From Variovorax sp. V93 (GTDB taxonomy: Bacteria; Pseudomonadota; Gammaproteobacteria; Burkholderiales; Burkholderiaceae_C): a stretch of 64,000 nucleotides of DNA. A model generated the notes under the pieces. That model made no database searches. It was given only the letters and a program-made list of their open reading frames with translations, and was not told the DNA's origin. Position numbers and translations under genes: made by a program. The stretch spans positions 4,154,001 to 4,218,000 of the forward strand of contig NZ_AP028669.1 in NCBI RefSeq assembly GCF_041154485.1, written 5' to 3'. Of this stretch, positions 1-8,037 are shown in pieces; within the stretch, counting starts at the first letter, position 1, and each line of letters begins with the position of its first letter.

Positions 1-183
1 CAGCACCTTCTCGGCGATGAACAGGCTGTAGTAGCGGTAGGCGATCAGGTAGGTGCAGACCGCGGCGGTCACCACCCACAGGGCGTTGACGCTTTCACCG
101 CGCGTGAGGGCCACGGTGCCCAGCGCGAATGCGCCGGCCACGGCCACGACGAGCCACACCAGATGGCGGCGGATGCTGTGCAT
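1..183 (-). CDS. cstA: Carbon starvation protein CstA, N-terminal part (runs off the window)
   Basis: Only the first 61 codons lie in the window; the gene continues to the left. The visible N-terminus begins MHSIRRHLVWLVVAVAGAFA, then TRGESVNALWVV and TYLIAYRYYSLFIAEKVL, which matches the start of the CstA family of multi-pass inner-membrane peptide/pyruvate transporters induced by carbon limitation. Two hydrophobic segments are visible (about residues 7-27 and 34-53). The ATG is preceded by AGGAGA at good spacing, which fixes the start. The function is known from the family; the identity rests on this N-terminal pattern only. Confidence 0.8.
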   Translation of the reverse strand, partial: MHSIRRHLVWLVVAVAGAFALGTVALTRGESVNALWVVTAAVCTYLIAYRYYSLFIAEKVL

Positions 184-313
184 GGGAATGTCTCCTGGGA
201 ATGAACCCGGGAGTTTTGCCGCAGGCGCGCGCGGGCGCATCCGTCGGACCGCGCGGCCCGCGTGCGTGGCTTTGCGTAATGGAAAACCCTCAGCGCCGGT
301 TGACGCTGCGGCC

Positions 314-718
314 CTATCGCACGGTCGACATCACCGTCGCGCGGCAGCGGGGCTGGTCGCGCGGCGCCAGCAGGTTGCAGTTGTCCAGCGCGCGCTGCTG
401 CATGTCGCTGAGCCGGGGCTGCTCGCCGGGCGGCGGGCCGTCCCACTGGCGGTAGACCGGCGGCGGCGGCTGTTCGGCCCAGCGCTCGCGGCGTTCGTAT
501 TCGCGCCGCTGCTCGCGTTCGTAGGCGCGCTGCTCGCGGCGCTCATAGCGCTCCTCGCGGTCGCGCTGGATGCGCCACATGCAGGTGTTGAAGTCGACGC
601 CGGAGCGGCCGCTGGCGCAATAGCGGCGGTCGTTCTCGTACGAATCGGGATCGCGCTGCGCAAGGGCCGGGAGCGTGGTGGCAAGGCCCAGAATGGCCAG
701 GACGATGAGTTTTTTCAT
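314..718 (-). CDS. Small secreted Arg/Glu-rich hypothetical protein
   Basis: A 134-residue protein of unrecognised function. A signal peptide is clear (MKKLIVLAILGLATTLPALA, cleavage near residue 20). The mature part holds a strongly charged stretch rich in Arg, Glu, Tyr and Gln (about residues 50-85), followed by a Pro-rich PPPPVY segment. Four cysteines lie outside the charged part and could form periplasmic disulfides. The start is placed at this ATG, rather than at an in-frame start 45 nt upstream, because GGAGAGG precedes it and a signal peptide follows at once. It stands alone, transcribed toward cstA. Confidence 0.6.
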   Translation of the reverse strand: MKKLIVLAILGLATTLPALAQRDPDSYENDRRYCASGRSGVDFNTCMWRIQRDREERYERREQRAYEREQRREYERRERWAEQPPPPVYRQWDGPPPGEQPRLSDMQQRALDNCNLLAPRDQPRCRATVMSTVR

Positions 719-849
719 GGGGACCTCTCCGAGGTTCGGTGACACCGGCACAGCATGCCACACCGATCAGGCCGCCCCAAGGCAGGCATCCCTGTAGGCC
801 CATGGCTCCGCTGATCCGTTGAGTTGGATTGAGTGGCGCTTTTCAAGCG

Positions 850-1368
850 CTAGAGCCGTCGCGCCTGCATCGGCTGGCGCGACCAGTAGATGCCGTCCAG
901 CCGGTCGAGCCGCACCTCGCCGCCGGTCGAGGGCGCATGCACGAACTGCCCGGCCCCCACGTAGATGCCCGCGTGCGAAGGCGTGGCGGCGCCGAAGAGC
1001 ACCAGGTCGCCCGAGCGCAGTTCGGACGTGGGCACGGGACGGCCGAAGCCGGCCATGCGCGCCACGGTGCGCGGCGTGGCCTGGCCCGCGCTGCTTCTGT
1101 ACACGTAGCCGATGAGGCCGCTGCAATCGAAGCCGCCCTCCGGCGTGTTGCCGCCATAGCGGTACGGCGTGCCGACCAGGCCCAGCGCATGGATCGCGAC
1201 GTTGCTCGACTGCTCGGCCGTCAGCACGGGAGGTCCGTAGGCGGCCGCGGACTCTGGCACCCGCGGGCCTGCGCAGCCCAGCACCAGCAGGCAGGCGCCG
1301 ATCGGAAGCAGCCGAAGAAGCAGAAGCGGCATGCGGGGGCGCGGCGTGGGGGCGGATGCATCGGACAT
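850..1368 (-). CDS. NlpC/P60 (C40) family lipoprotein peptidase
   Basis: A 172-residue lipoprotein that probably cuts murein stem peptides. A hydrophobic signal (about residues 13-31) ends in the lipobox LVLGC with lipidated Cys32. The NlpC/P60 domain follows with its usual triad: Cys82 in FDCSGLIGYVY, His132 in SHAGIYVG and the polar third residue His144 in FVHAPS. Length and layout match small Spr/MepS-like endopeptidases, which act at the outer membrane on D-Glu/mDAP links. It lies 9 nt behind the DUF1801 gene on the same strand, so the two are probably co-transcribed. The substrate is inferred from the family. Confidence 0.88.
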   Translation of the reverse strand: MSDASAPTPRPRMPLLLLRLLPIGACLLVLGCAGPRVPESAAAYGPPVLTAEQSSNVAIHALGLVGTPYRYGGNTPEGGFDCSGLIGYVYRSSAGQATPRTVARMAGFGRPVPTSELRSGDLVLFGAATPSHAGIYVGAGQFVHAPSTGGEVRLDRLDGIYWSRQPMQARRL

Positions 1369-1377
1369 GCGGCTCCT

Positions 1378-1803
<426 letters not shown>

Positions 1804-1907
1804 GTCTGAAGGTGCTTCATTTGCAATGACCGTGGAGGATAGCCATGCATCGAATCAATGCAAAGCGCAGAGGGCCGGCACCGGCCATCGTATGGCACGA
1901 TCGCCGC

Positions 1908-2468
1908 ATGCCCGAGCCCTCCCGCCGCATACCGTACCGCACCTGGCCAGGCGCGCTTGCGGTGCTGCTTGCCATTGCCGCCTACGTAGGCGGCCTGAGC
2001 TTCTGGGACCGCCGCACGCCCGGCAGCCGGCCGCTGCCCACGGGGGAAACGGTGGCCGTCGGCCATGCCAGGTTCGTTCCCGCCAGCGGATGGGAAATGG
2101 ACGTGTCGCGCTCCAGGGCCGGCCAGTCGCTGATGCTGTTCAAGGGCGGCCACAAGTTCCTGGTGACCACGCGTGCGTGGGCCGGCGGACCCGACGGACC
2201 GCTGATGCGGCAGCAAAGGCTCATGGAGCGCGGCCAGCGCCTGAACATCGATGGCGACGTGTCCGACTTCGTCACCTCGTGGGGCCTGCAGGGCAAGACC
2301 TTTGCCTACTACGGATCGAAGCTGGCTGGCCGCTTCTGGCAGGTGGTCGACCTCCGGCGCCAGTCGCTCGTGCAGATCGATTGCTACGGCGCCAGCGAGG
2401 GCCTGAACGAGGCAATGGCCGAGGCCCGCAGCATGCTGGAATCCATGGACCTGGAGGCACCGCAGTGA
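1908..2468 (+). CDS. Hypothetical membrane-anchored protein upstream of PrsW
   Basis: A protein of unrecognised family, 186 residues from the chosen ATG (an in-frame ATG 63 nt upstream would add 21 residues). After a short basic N-terminus (MPEPSRRIPYRTW) there is one membrane segment (about residues 14-30), then a soluble domain that is probably periplasmic. The domain resembles small beta-rich proteins, with VGHARFVPASGWEMD and a repeated hydrophobic/charged pattern, but no catalytic motif is seen. Its stop overlaps the GTG start of the PrsW-family gene by 4 nt, so translation is probably coupled and the two proteins may work together. Confidence 0.6.
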   Translation: MPEPSRRIPYRTWPGALAVLLAIAAYVGGLSFWDRRTPGSRPLPTGETVAVGHARFVPASGWEMDVSRSRAGQSLMLFKGGHKFLVTTRAWAGGPDGPLMRQQRLMERGQRLNIDGDVSDFVTSWGLQGKTFAYYGSKLAGRFWQVVDLRRQSLVQIDCYGASEGLNEAMAEARSMLESMDLEAPQ

Positions 2469-3658
2469 GCCCGCCCGCCTTCGAAGGCCAGCAGGACCGC
2501 GGCGAATGGCCGATCGGCACCGATTCGTTCTTCCAGCCGCAGCGCGCGGCCTTCTGGCTGCTGGCGGCGCTGATCGTCAATGGCCTGTTCTACACCGTCA
2601 ACATGTTCTCGATGGGTTTCCGTGTCGTCCCCGTCACGGCCCTGCTGGGCATCCTGGTGTGGGGCATCTACACGCTGCTTTTTCTCCTGGTCTTTCGCAC
2701 GCTCGACCTGCTCGAGCAGCATCCGCCGGAAGCTTTCGTGCTGGCCTTTGCGTGGGGCGGGCTCGGCGCCGTCTACTTTGCCGCGCCGGCGAACATCGCC
2801 ATCCAGAGCCTGTGCGCCAAGCTGGTGTCGCCGGATTTCGCGGCGCTCTGGGGGGCGGCCGTCGCGGGCCCGATCACCGAGGAGTTCCTGAAGATCGCCG
2901 GCGTCATCCTGCTGGTGCTGGTGGCGCGCAACCAGTTCCAGACCTACCTGTCGGTGCTGATCGTCGGCGCCATGGCAGGCCTGGGTTTCCAGGTGGTCGA
3001 GAACCTCAGCTACACCGTCAACGCCTCGATGCACTTTCCGCTCGAGAACCAGGTGTCCCCGGTACTCATCAACCTGCTGACGCGCGGGCTGCTGAGCGGG
3101 CTGTGGAGCCACGCGGCCTACACGACCATCGCGTCCTTCGGCGTCGCCTGGTTCCTGCTGCATCCGGAGCGCTCGATGGCCGCGAGGATCGCCTGCGCCG
3201 TGCTGTGCTTTGCGCTCGCGTGGGCGATGCATTTCATCTGGAACTCGCCGTGGCTCGAAGACCTTTTCGACGGCGGCTACGGCGACATGGCCGTGCTGCT
3301 CGCCGTCAAGGGCATTCCCGCGCTGGTTGCGGCGGGGCTCTTCTGGCGCGTTGCCGCGCGCGAGAACGGCGCCTACCTGCATGCGCTGGCCGCCTACTTC
3401 GTGCCGGAGCGCGAGCTGATCCGCGACGACGAATGGATCCGCCTGGGCGCACCCCTGCAGCGCTACCGGATCCGCAGGCAGATGGGCTGGACCTTCGGCC
3501 TGCGGGCCAGGCGGCTGAAGACGCAGCTGCAGCGCGAGCAGCTGCGCCTGATCCGCAAGGCCATGACCTATGGACGCGGTGCGCAGACGCTGCGGCATGA
3601 AGTGGCGATCCGGCGCGTGCGCGCCGAACTCGATCCGCTCATCGCCGCGCAGCCCTGA
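2465..3658 (+). CDS. PrsW-family intramembrane protease
   Basis: A 397-residue multi-pass membrane protein with a GTG start inside the previous stop (GTGA). The family signature is present: paired acidic residues Glu139-Glu140 in GPITEEFLKIAG, Glu179 in FQVVENL, His216 in WSHAAYT and His256 in AMHFIWN, all in or next to predicted membrane segments. PrsW (B. subtilis) cuts an anti-sigma factor; members are glutamic-type intramembrane proteases of the CAAX-protease superfamily. The C-terminal ~80 residues form a basic, probably helical cytoplasmic tail (RRLKTQLQREQLRLIRKA). No sigma/anti-sigma pair is nearby, so the substrate is unknown; the upstream membrane protein is one candidate. Confidence 0.85.
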   Translation: MSPPAFEGQQDRGEWPIGTDSFFQPQRAAFWLLAALIVNGLFYTVNMFSMGFRVVPVTALLGILVWGIYTLLFLLVFRTLDLLEQHPPEAFVLAFAWGGLGAVYFAAPANIAIQSLCAKLVSPDFAALWGAAVAGPITEEFLKIAGVILLVLVARNQFQTYLSVLIVGAMAGLGFQVVENLSYTVNASMHFPLENQVSPVLINLLTRGLLSGLWSHAAYTTIASFGVAWFLLHPERSMAARIACAVLCFALAWAMHFIWNSPWLEDLFDGGYGDMAVLLAVKGIPALVAAGLFWRVAARENGAYLHALAAYFVPERELIRDDEWIRLGAPLQRYRIRRQMGWTFGLRARRLKTQLQREQLRLIRKAMTYGRGAQTLRHEVAIRRVRAELDPLIAAQP

Positions 3659-3669
3659 GGATCGGGACC

Positions 3670-4449
3670 ATGGCCCTGGATCCTCCGGAGCGTCCGGCAG
3701 AGCCCGCGCCTTCGCGCCGCAGGCGCGGACTGCTTGTCACGGCCGCGGCGTGCGCCGTGCTGGCCGTGGGCGCATGGGCCGTCGCAACCGGCATCGTCGA
3801 GATTCCCGAGCGCTTCAATCCGTGGGCGCCGCTCGACGTGGCGGCGCCGCCCAACTGGCTGACCGGCTTCAAGCTCGAGCGGGCCCGCCGCGAGCCCGCG
3901 CGCTGCCTTGCGGCGCTGGCGCAGACCGGCATGCAGTACGACCTGCTGCCCGACCGCGTCACCGGCCCCGGCTGCGGCTTCAAGAACGCCGTGAGGCTGC
4001 GCTCCGCCGGCGTGCGCCTGGGCACGGCGCCTTCGCTGAGCTGCCCGATGGCGCTGTCCTTCTTCATGTGGGAGCACCACGCGCTGCAGCCGGCCGCCAG
4101 GCAGCGCTTCGGCCAGCCGGTGGCGGCCATCGAGCACCTTGGCAGCTATGCCTGCCGCAACGTGAACCGCGGCGAAGGCGCCGTGCCCGGTGCTTCGCGC
4201 AGCCGGCACGCCACGGCCGATGCGCTGGATGTGGCGGGCCTGACGCTGGCCGACGGCCGCCGCATCACGGTGCTGCAAGCCTGGCCCCGCAGCAGCGCCG
4301 CGAGTACGGACGATCCGGCGGCGCTGCTGCTGCGCGATGCGCACCGCGGCGCCTGCCGTTTCTTCAACGGGGTGCTGGGCCCCGACTACAACGCCGCGCA
4401 CAGCGACCACTTCCATCTGGAGACCGGCGGGTACGACATGTGCCGCTAG
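3670..4449 (+). CDS. Extensin-like family protein (LAS-type metallo site)
   Basis: A 259-residue protein with a basic N-terminus, one membrane segment (about residues 20-41) and an extensin-like C-terminal domain. The domain carries the pattern of a D-Ala-D-Ala/LAS metallopeptidase metal site: His180 and Asp187 in SRHATADALDVAG and His244/His247/His249 in HSDHFHLE. Cys102, Cys125, Cys162 and Cys229 may form periplasmic disulfides. The gene begins 11 nt after the PrsW stop, so it is the third gene of one operon. A murein or cell-envelope peptidase role is inferred from the motif; the bacterial extensin family is poorly characterised. Confidence 0.82.
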   Translation: MALDPPERPAEPAPSRRRRGLLVTAAACAVLAVGAWAVATGIVEIPERFNPWAPLDVAAPPNWLTGFKLERARREPARCLAALAQTGMQYDLLPDRVTGPGCGFKNAVRLRSAGVRLGTAPSLSCPMALSFFMWEHHALQPAARQRFGQPVAAIEHLGSYACRNVNRGEGAVPGASRSRHATADALDVAGLTLADGRRITVLQAWPRSSAASTDDPAALLLRDAHRGACRFFNGVLGPDYNAAHSDHFHLETGGYDMCR

Positions 4450-4501
4450 CTGGCACACCAGGGAGGTGGCGCCAATGCGCCAGCATCTTGAAGCGTGGGC
4501 A

Positions 4502-4897
4502 CTACGCAGTGGTTTTGCTCTTCTTGCGTGCGACCCACGCTGCGAGACCTGCACTGACGATGGTCCAGGCCCCAATTCCAACGGCCATCGCGTTCTCGGG
4601 CTTCATCGGTAATTGAATCGGAACGATGCCAAAGACAATGCTGGCGGCTGCAATGGCAGCCAGCATTCCAAGCGCCCGACGTGGACTCGCCGCGGCGACG
4701 CCGCCGACCCAACCACCCAACACGGCAGAGGCCGCACCGCCCATGAGGACATACACGCGCAGCATTCGAGCGGCTTCATCCTCGCCGTGACGCCCAATCC
4801 CCGTACCTGGAAACGCGAGTGAAAAGAGGATTGGCAGGCCCAGAAACAAGGCGACGCCGAGCAAAGCCCCGCACAGAGTGAAGATCGGACGCTTCAT
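4502..4897 (-). CDS. Small four-helix membrane protein; possible Tae4 immunity protein
   Basis: A 131-residue protein with about four membrane segments (near residues 7-29, 47-70, 75-97 and 103-124), a charged loop GRHGEDEAARML and a basic end (RKKSKTTA). No known family was recognised. Its ATG shares one base with the stop of the upstream Tae4-like amidase gene (TGATG arrangement), the tight coupling typical of toxin-immunity pairs. Known Tai4 immunity proteins are soluble periplasmic proteins with a signal peptide, so this would be a different kind of partner. The immunity role is inferred from gene order only. Confidence 0.5.
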   Translation of the reverse strand: MKRPIFTLCGALLGVALFLGLPILFSLAFPGTGIGRHGEDEAARMLRVYVLMGGAASAVLGGWVGGVAAASPRRALGMLAAIAAASIVFGIVPIQLPMKPENAMAVGIGAWTIVSAGLAAWVARKKSKTTA

Positions 4898-5448
4898 CAG
4901 CTGATCGGCCAGAAGACCACGCGACGCGACGCGTGCAGATCAGAGTAGAGGTATCCGTTGCTGCTCCACGGTGATCGAAAGGTATCAATGCCGAGGGAGA
5001 AGCGAAGGAACGTCGTCCACGACGGCGTCAGTCGATTCCGATCCCACAGGTCGATGTGATCTCCAGTGGGAAACTTTGCCTCAGCGGTACGCAACCAGTA
5101 GTCCTCGAAATATATGATGCCTGTGCGACCGGAAAGACTCTTGTCGAAGCTTTTTCCCTGGTGTGTTTCGGCATCTGGACAGCCAGCGAATGGGCGACGC
5201 ATCAGCCAGTTGGCCAATTCGGTCGCGCGGAGCACCATTCCGTTTCCGGAAGGGCCAAATTCGCAACGTGGGCCGGGAAATGTCTTGAAACTGACACCCG
5301 ACTTTTCCAACGCAATGCCGACCCGTATCGCGCATTGGTCGTCATACGCCTTCTTTCCCGTGCGAGGGTTCACGCAAGGGTCATCACTCGGGTAGTTTTT
5401 CCATATCGCCGCGAACGATATCGGCTTTGCCATTTCTGGGAGCGGCAT
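4897..5448 (-). CDS. tae4: Type VI secretion amidase effector, Tae4 family
   Basis: A 183-residue protein matching Tae4, a T6SS-delivered peptidoglycan amidase that cuts the D-Glu-mDAP bond in rival cells. The catalytic Cys39 sits in DDQCAIRVG and His131 in GDHIDLWDRNRLT, the usual Tae4 Cys/His motifs; the preceding strand GIIYFEDYW is also typical, as is the length. No signal peptide is present, as expected for a T6SS cargo. AGGAAGGA just upstream supports this ATG. No vgrG, hcp, PAAR or other T6SS gene is in the window, so it is an orphan effector here. Local GC content is clearly lower than in flanking genes, suggesting transfer. Confidence 0.85.
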   Translation of the reverse strand: MPLPEMAKPISFAAIWKNYPSDDPCVNPRTGKKAYDDQCAIRVGIALEKSGVSFKTFPGPRCEFGPSGNGMVLRATELANWLMRRPFAGCPDAETHQGKSFDKSLSGRTGIIYFEDYWLRTAEAKFPTGDHIDLWDRNRLTPSWTTFLRFSLGIDTFRSPWSSNGYLYSDLHASRRVVFWPIS

Positions 5449-5781
5449 CTTTTTTCCTTCCTGTGCTTATCTAGCCCGGTGCAGCGAACTGACTATCGAC
5501 TACCGCGAGTCCGCTGCATCTTATCGGCTCAAGCTTATGCCGCCAGCCACCAAAAAGGCTACGTCCAAACAGGCTCTTTCCTCTGACCGTGAACTATTGC
5601 CGCGTTCTGCAGGCAAGCACGATGCTGGAACTCCTCGGCCGTCGGATCAAAGGGTGAGAACCTTGGAGCTACACGGCTTGTGCCTCGCTCGAAAAGAGCT
5701 AGGCGGCTGCAGGGTCTTCCCCCAGAATGCCGCCGGCGCTGCCGTCTGCACCCCGCAAACCGCGCACCCCAAGGACCGCCC
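5449..5781. other. Intergenic stretch between Tae4 and the serine hydrolase
   Basis: About 330 nt without a recognised gene. The Tae4-proximal half shares the lower GC of the effector gene; the last ~100 nt return to the high GC of the chromosome. Short open frames exist on both strands (for example a plus-strand ATG at 5537), but none shows a family motif, a convincing ribosome site or codon bias. It must hold the promoters of the two divergent genes, though no clear -35/-10 pair stands out. It may contain the right-hand border of a transferred segment. Confidence 0.5.
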
Positions 5782-7347
5782 ATGAGCTGCTCGATCCGCC
5801 GTTTCCTCGCCACAACCGCCGCGGCCGTCGGCCTGGCAACCGCGTTGGCGTCCTGCGGTGGCGGCGGGGGTGGAGGTGGCGGAGGGATCGGCGTTCCATT
5901 GACGTCCGCGCCGCCCACCACCACGGCGCAGTTGCCGGAACGCGAGGCGCTCATTGCCCGTGCGCGGGCCCTCGAACTCAACACGCCCTACGTGCCGCCG
6001 CCCGGCAACGTGCTGGAGCACCACACCTCCGGCTATGCCAAGACGATGTGCTCCGCCGTGTTCATCACCGGCATCGACCCCGAGGTCGCCGCCGAAAGCC
6101 TGGGCTATTTCGTGGGGCCGTACGAGCAGCGCAAGAACGTCGGCAAGCCCGTGGTCGACCGCGTGAAGAAAGAGGTTCGCATCTCGATTCCCAACGGCCC
6201 GACGCTGGTGGCGCGCCACTTCGGTTCGCAGGGCTGCGTCACGCTGCCGGCCGGCCGGGACGACGTTCTCTTCACGCCCGTCGAAGTCAGGAGCGCGCTG
6301 CCCGATCCCGCGACCCAGCCATGGCCGATGGGCGACGTGCTGCCGGGCGACCCGCCGCCGGCCGAAGTCGACACGGCCAAGGTGAACCAGGCCGTCGATG
6401 CCGCGTTCGGCGTGCCGGAGGCCTACACATCGGCCTTCGTGGTCACGCACAAGGGCCGCATCGTCGCCGAGCGCTACATGAACGGCATCGGGCCGGCCAC
6501 GCCGCTCGAATCGTGGTCGATGGGCAAGAGCGTCGTGGCGACGATGATGGGAGTGCTCATCAAGCAGGGCGTGTACAAGCTCGACCAGCCGGCGCCCATT
6601 CCCGAATGGCAAGGCGCCGGCGATGCGCGCCAGCAGATCAAGATCTCCGACATCCTGCAGATGTCGAGCGGCCTGCGCATCAAGGCGCCGGACGATCCGG
6701 ACTTCGACCCCAACGGCACCTACCCCGATCACGTCTACTACTACACGGGCCGCATCAACGCCTTCAACTACGCCGCCACCCGGCCGCAGCAATGGCCGCC
6801 CGGCGCCGTGGGCCGCTACCGCAACACCGATCCCGTGCTGGCCAACTACCTGGTCCGCCTCGCGGTGGAAAAGCGCGGCGAGGAATATCTTTCGTTTCCG
6901 CAGCGCGCGCTCTTCGACAAGATCGGCATCCGCTCGATGGTGATCGAGACCGACCCCTACGGCAACTTTCTCACGCAGGGCTACGACTTCATGTCGGCAC
7001 GCGACTGGGCGCGCCTCGGCAATCTCTATCTGCAGGACGGCGTGTGGAACGGCGAGCGCATTCTTCCCGAGGGCTTCGTCAACTTCGTGAGCAGCGTGGC
7101 ACCCGCCTGGGCCGCGGACAAGCGCCCGATCTACGGCGGCTTCTTCTGGATCAACGGAATGAACTCGCTGGCGGTGCCGGCGTCGGCCTACTACATGCTC
7201 GGCGCCGGCGGCCAGTTCGTGCTGGTGATTCCATCGCACGATCTCGTCGTGGTGCGGATCGGGCATTCGAAGGGAGAGCGCTTCGCGGGCTCGACGCTGA
7301 ACAAGGCGCTGGCACTGCTGACCACCGCGGTGCCCCGCGTGCGCTGA
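5782..7347 (+). CDS. Beta-lactamase-like (class C) serine hydrolase lipoprotein
   Basis: A 521-residue exported protein. The signal ends in the lipobox ALASC (Cys25), followed by a run of ten glycines as a flexible linker. The C-terminal half is a beta-lactamase/penicillin-binding domain (PF00144-like): nucleophile Ser246 and Lys249 in WSMGKS, and Tyr346-x-Asn348 in RYRNTD. Family members are esterases, amide hydrolases or D,D-peptidases; the substrate cannot be told. About 190 residues between linker and catalytic domain are unusual and contain several cysteines. The start is chosen for AAGGA upstream and the signal peptide; longer in-frame starts lack both. It is a single gene, convergent with the DUF938 gene. 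Confidence 0.85.
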   Translation: MSCSIRRFLATTAAAVGLATALASCGGGGGGGGGGIGVPLTSAPPTTTAQLPEREALIARARALELNTPYVPPPGNVLEHHTSGYAKTMCSAVFITGIDPEVAAESLGYFVGPYEQRKNVGKPVVDRVKKEVRISIPNGPTLVARHFGSQGCVTLPAGRDDVLFTPVEVRSALPDPATQPWPMGDVLPGDPPPAEVDTAKVNQAVDAAFGVPEAYTSAFVVTHKGRIVAERYMNGIGPATPLESWSMGKSVVATMMGVLIKQGVYKLDQPAPIPEWQGAGDARQQIKISDILQMSSGLRIKAPDDPDFDPNGTYPDHVYYYTGRINAFNYAATRPQQWPPGAVGRYRNTDPVLANYLVRLAVEKRGEEYLSFPQRALFDKIGIRSMVIETDPYGNFLTQGYDFMSARDWARLGNLYLQDGVWNGERILPEGFVNFVSSVAPAWAADKRPIYGGFFWINGMNSLAVPASAYYMLGAGGQFVLVIPSHDLVVVRIGHSKGERFAGSTLNKALALLTTAVPRVR

Positions 7348-7349
7348 GC

Positions 7350-7976
7350 CTAGAAGCCGAAGACCAGCAGCAGGTTGTTCGCGGGCATCGCATGCCGCTC
7401 GCGCAGCGCAAGCCCTTGGCGGTTCGCCTCGGCCACCACCTGCTCCAGGCGCCGTATGCCCCATTCGGGATTGCGCGCGCGCAGGTCTTCGTCGAACGCC
7501 AGGTTGCTCGGCGCCGGTGTGCCTTCCTCTTCGAAGTAGGGGCCGTAGGTGATCAGCAATCCATCGGCAAGCAGATGCCGCGCAGCGCCTTGCATCAACG
7601 CGGCGCACGCGGCCCAGGGCGCGATGTGCAGCATGTTGGCGCAATAGATCGCATCGAACTTTTCTTCTTCTCCTCGAGCAAACGCGGCGCCTTTCGACGG
7701 CCATCGAGGCGCCATCACGTCGAGCAGCAGCGGCGCACGGAGATTGGGCAGCGCGGCCTGCGCGACGCGGCTTGCGAGCGCAGGGAGCATGCGCGCGTCT
7801 GCGTCGGTGGGCTGCCAGGTCCACCCGGGCATTGCGGCGGCGAACCAGGCGGCGTGCTGGCCGGTGCCGGATGCGATCTCGAGCGCGCTGCCGTGCTCGC
7901 CGAGGATGCCGGTCAGCACCTCGAGGATGGGCTGCTTGTTGCGGTCGGCGGCGGGGCTGTGGGGAAGGTCGGGCAT
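7350..7976 (-). CDS. DUF938 SAM-dependent methyltransferase-like protein
   Basis: A 208-residue soluble protein. The N-terminus SPAADRNKQPILEVL and the SAM-binding motif ALEIASGTGQHAAWFA are typical of DUF938, followed by WQPTDAD (acidic loop) and FDAIYCANMLHIAPWAA. No substrate is established for the family. A start 99 nt further upstream is open but would add a non-conserved extension; ATG at 7976 puts the family signature near the N-terminus. The stop codon lies 2 nt from that of the convergent serine hydrolase. Confidence 0.85.
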   Translation of the reverse strand: MPDLPHSPAADRNKQPILEVLTGILGEHGSALEIASGTGQHAAWFAAAMPGWTWQPTDADARMLPALASRVAQAALPNLRAPLLLDVMAPRWPSKGAAFARGEEEKFDAIYCANMLHIAPWAACAALMQGAARHLLADGLLITYGPYFEEEGTPAPSNLAFDEDLRARNPEWGIRRLEQVVAEANRQGLALRERHAMPANNLLLVFGF

Positions 7977-8037
7977 GCGAATCGGGCCTGGACAGGTGTG
8001 GTTGATCGGGACAGGAATTTTGGCAAGGCAGCGCAAC

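Noticed and set aside
832..856. Terminator behind the NlpC/P60 gene (GCGCTT-GAA-AAGCGC)
   Set aside because: The six-base stem is perfect, but no T-run follows on the minus strand and the stem overlaps the stop codon region, so a terminator call is not supported.
4467..4482. Terminator behind the extensin gene (TGGCGC-CAAT-GCGCCA)
   Set aside because: A short stem-loop without a T-run on either strand; common by chance in such GC-rich DNA.
4502..4897. Naming the small membrane protein Tai4
   Set aside because: It lacks a signal peptide and soluble domain, and has four membrane segments, so it cannot be called a Tai4 homologue; only its position suggests immunity.
5647..7824. A 725-codon minus-strand frame over the serine hydrolase
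   Set aside because: It is antisense to a gene with clear SxxK and YxN motifs and shows only compositionally biased sequence.
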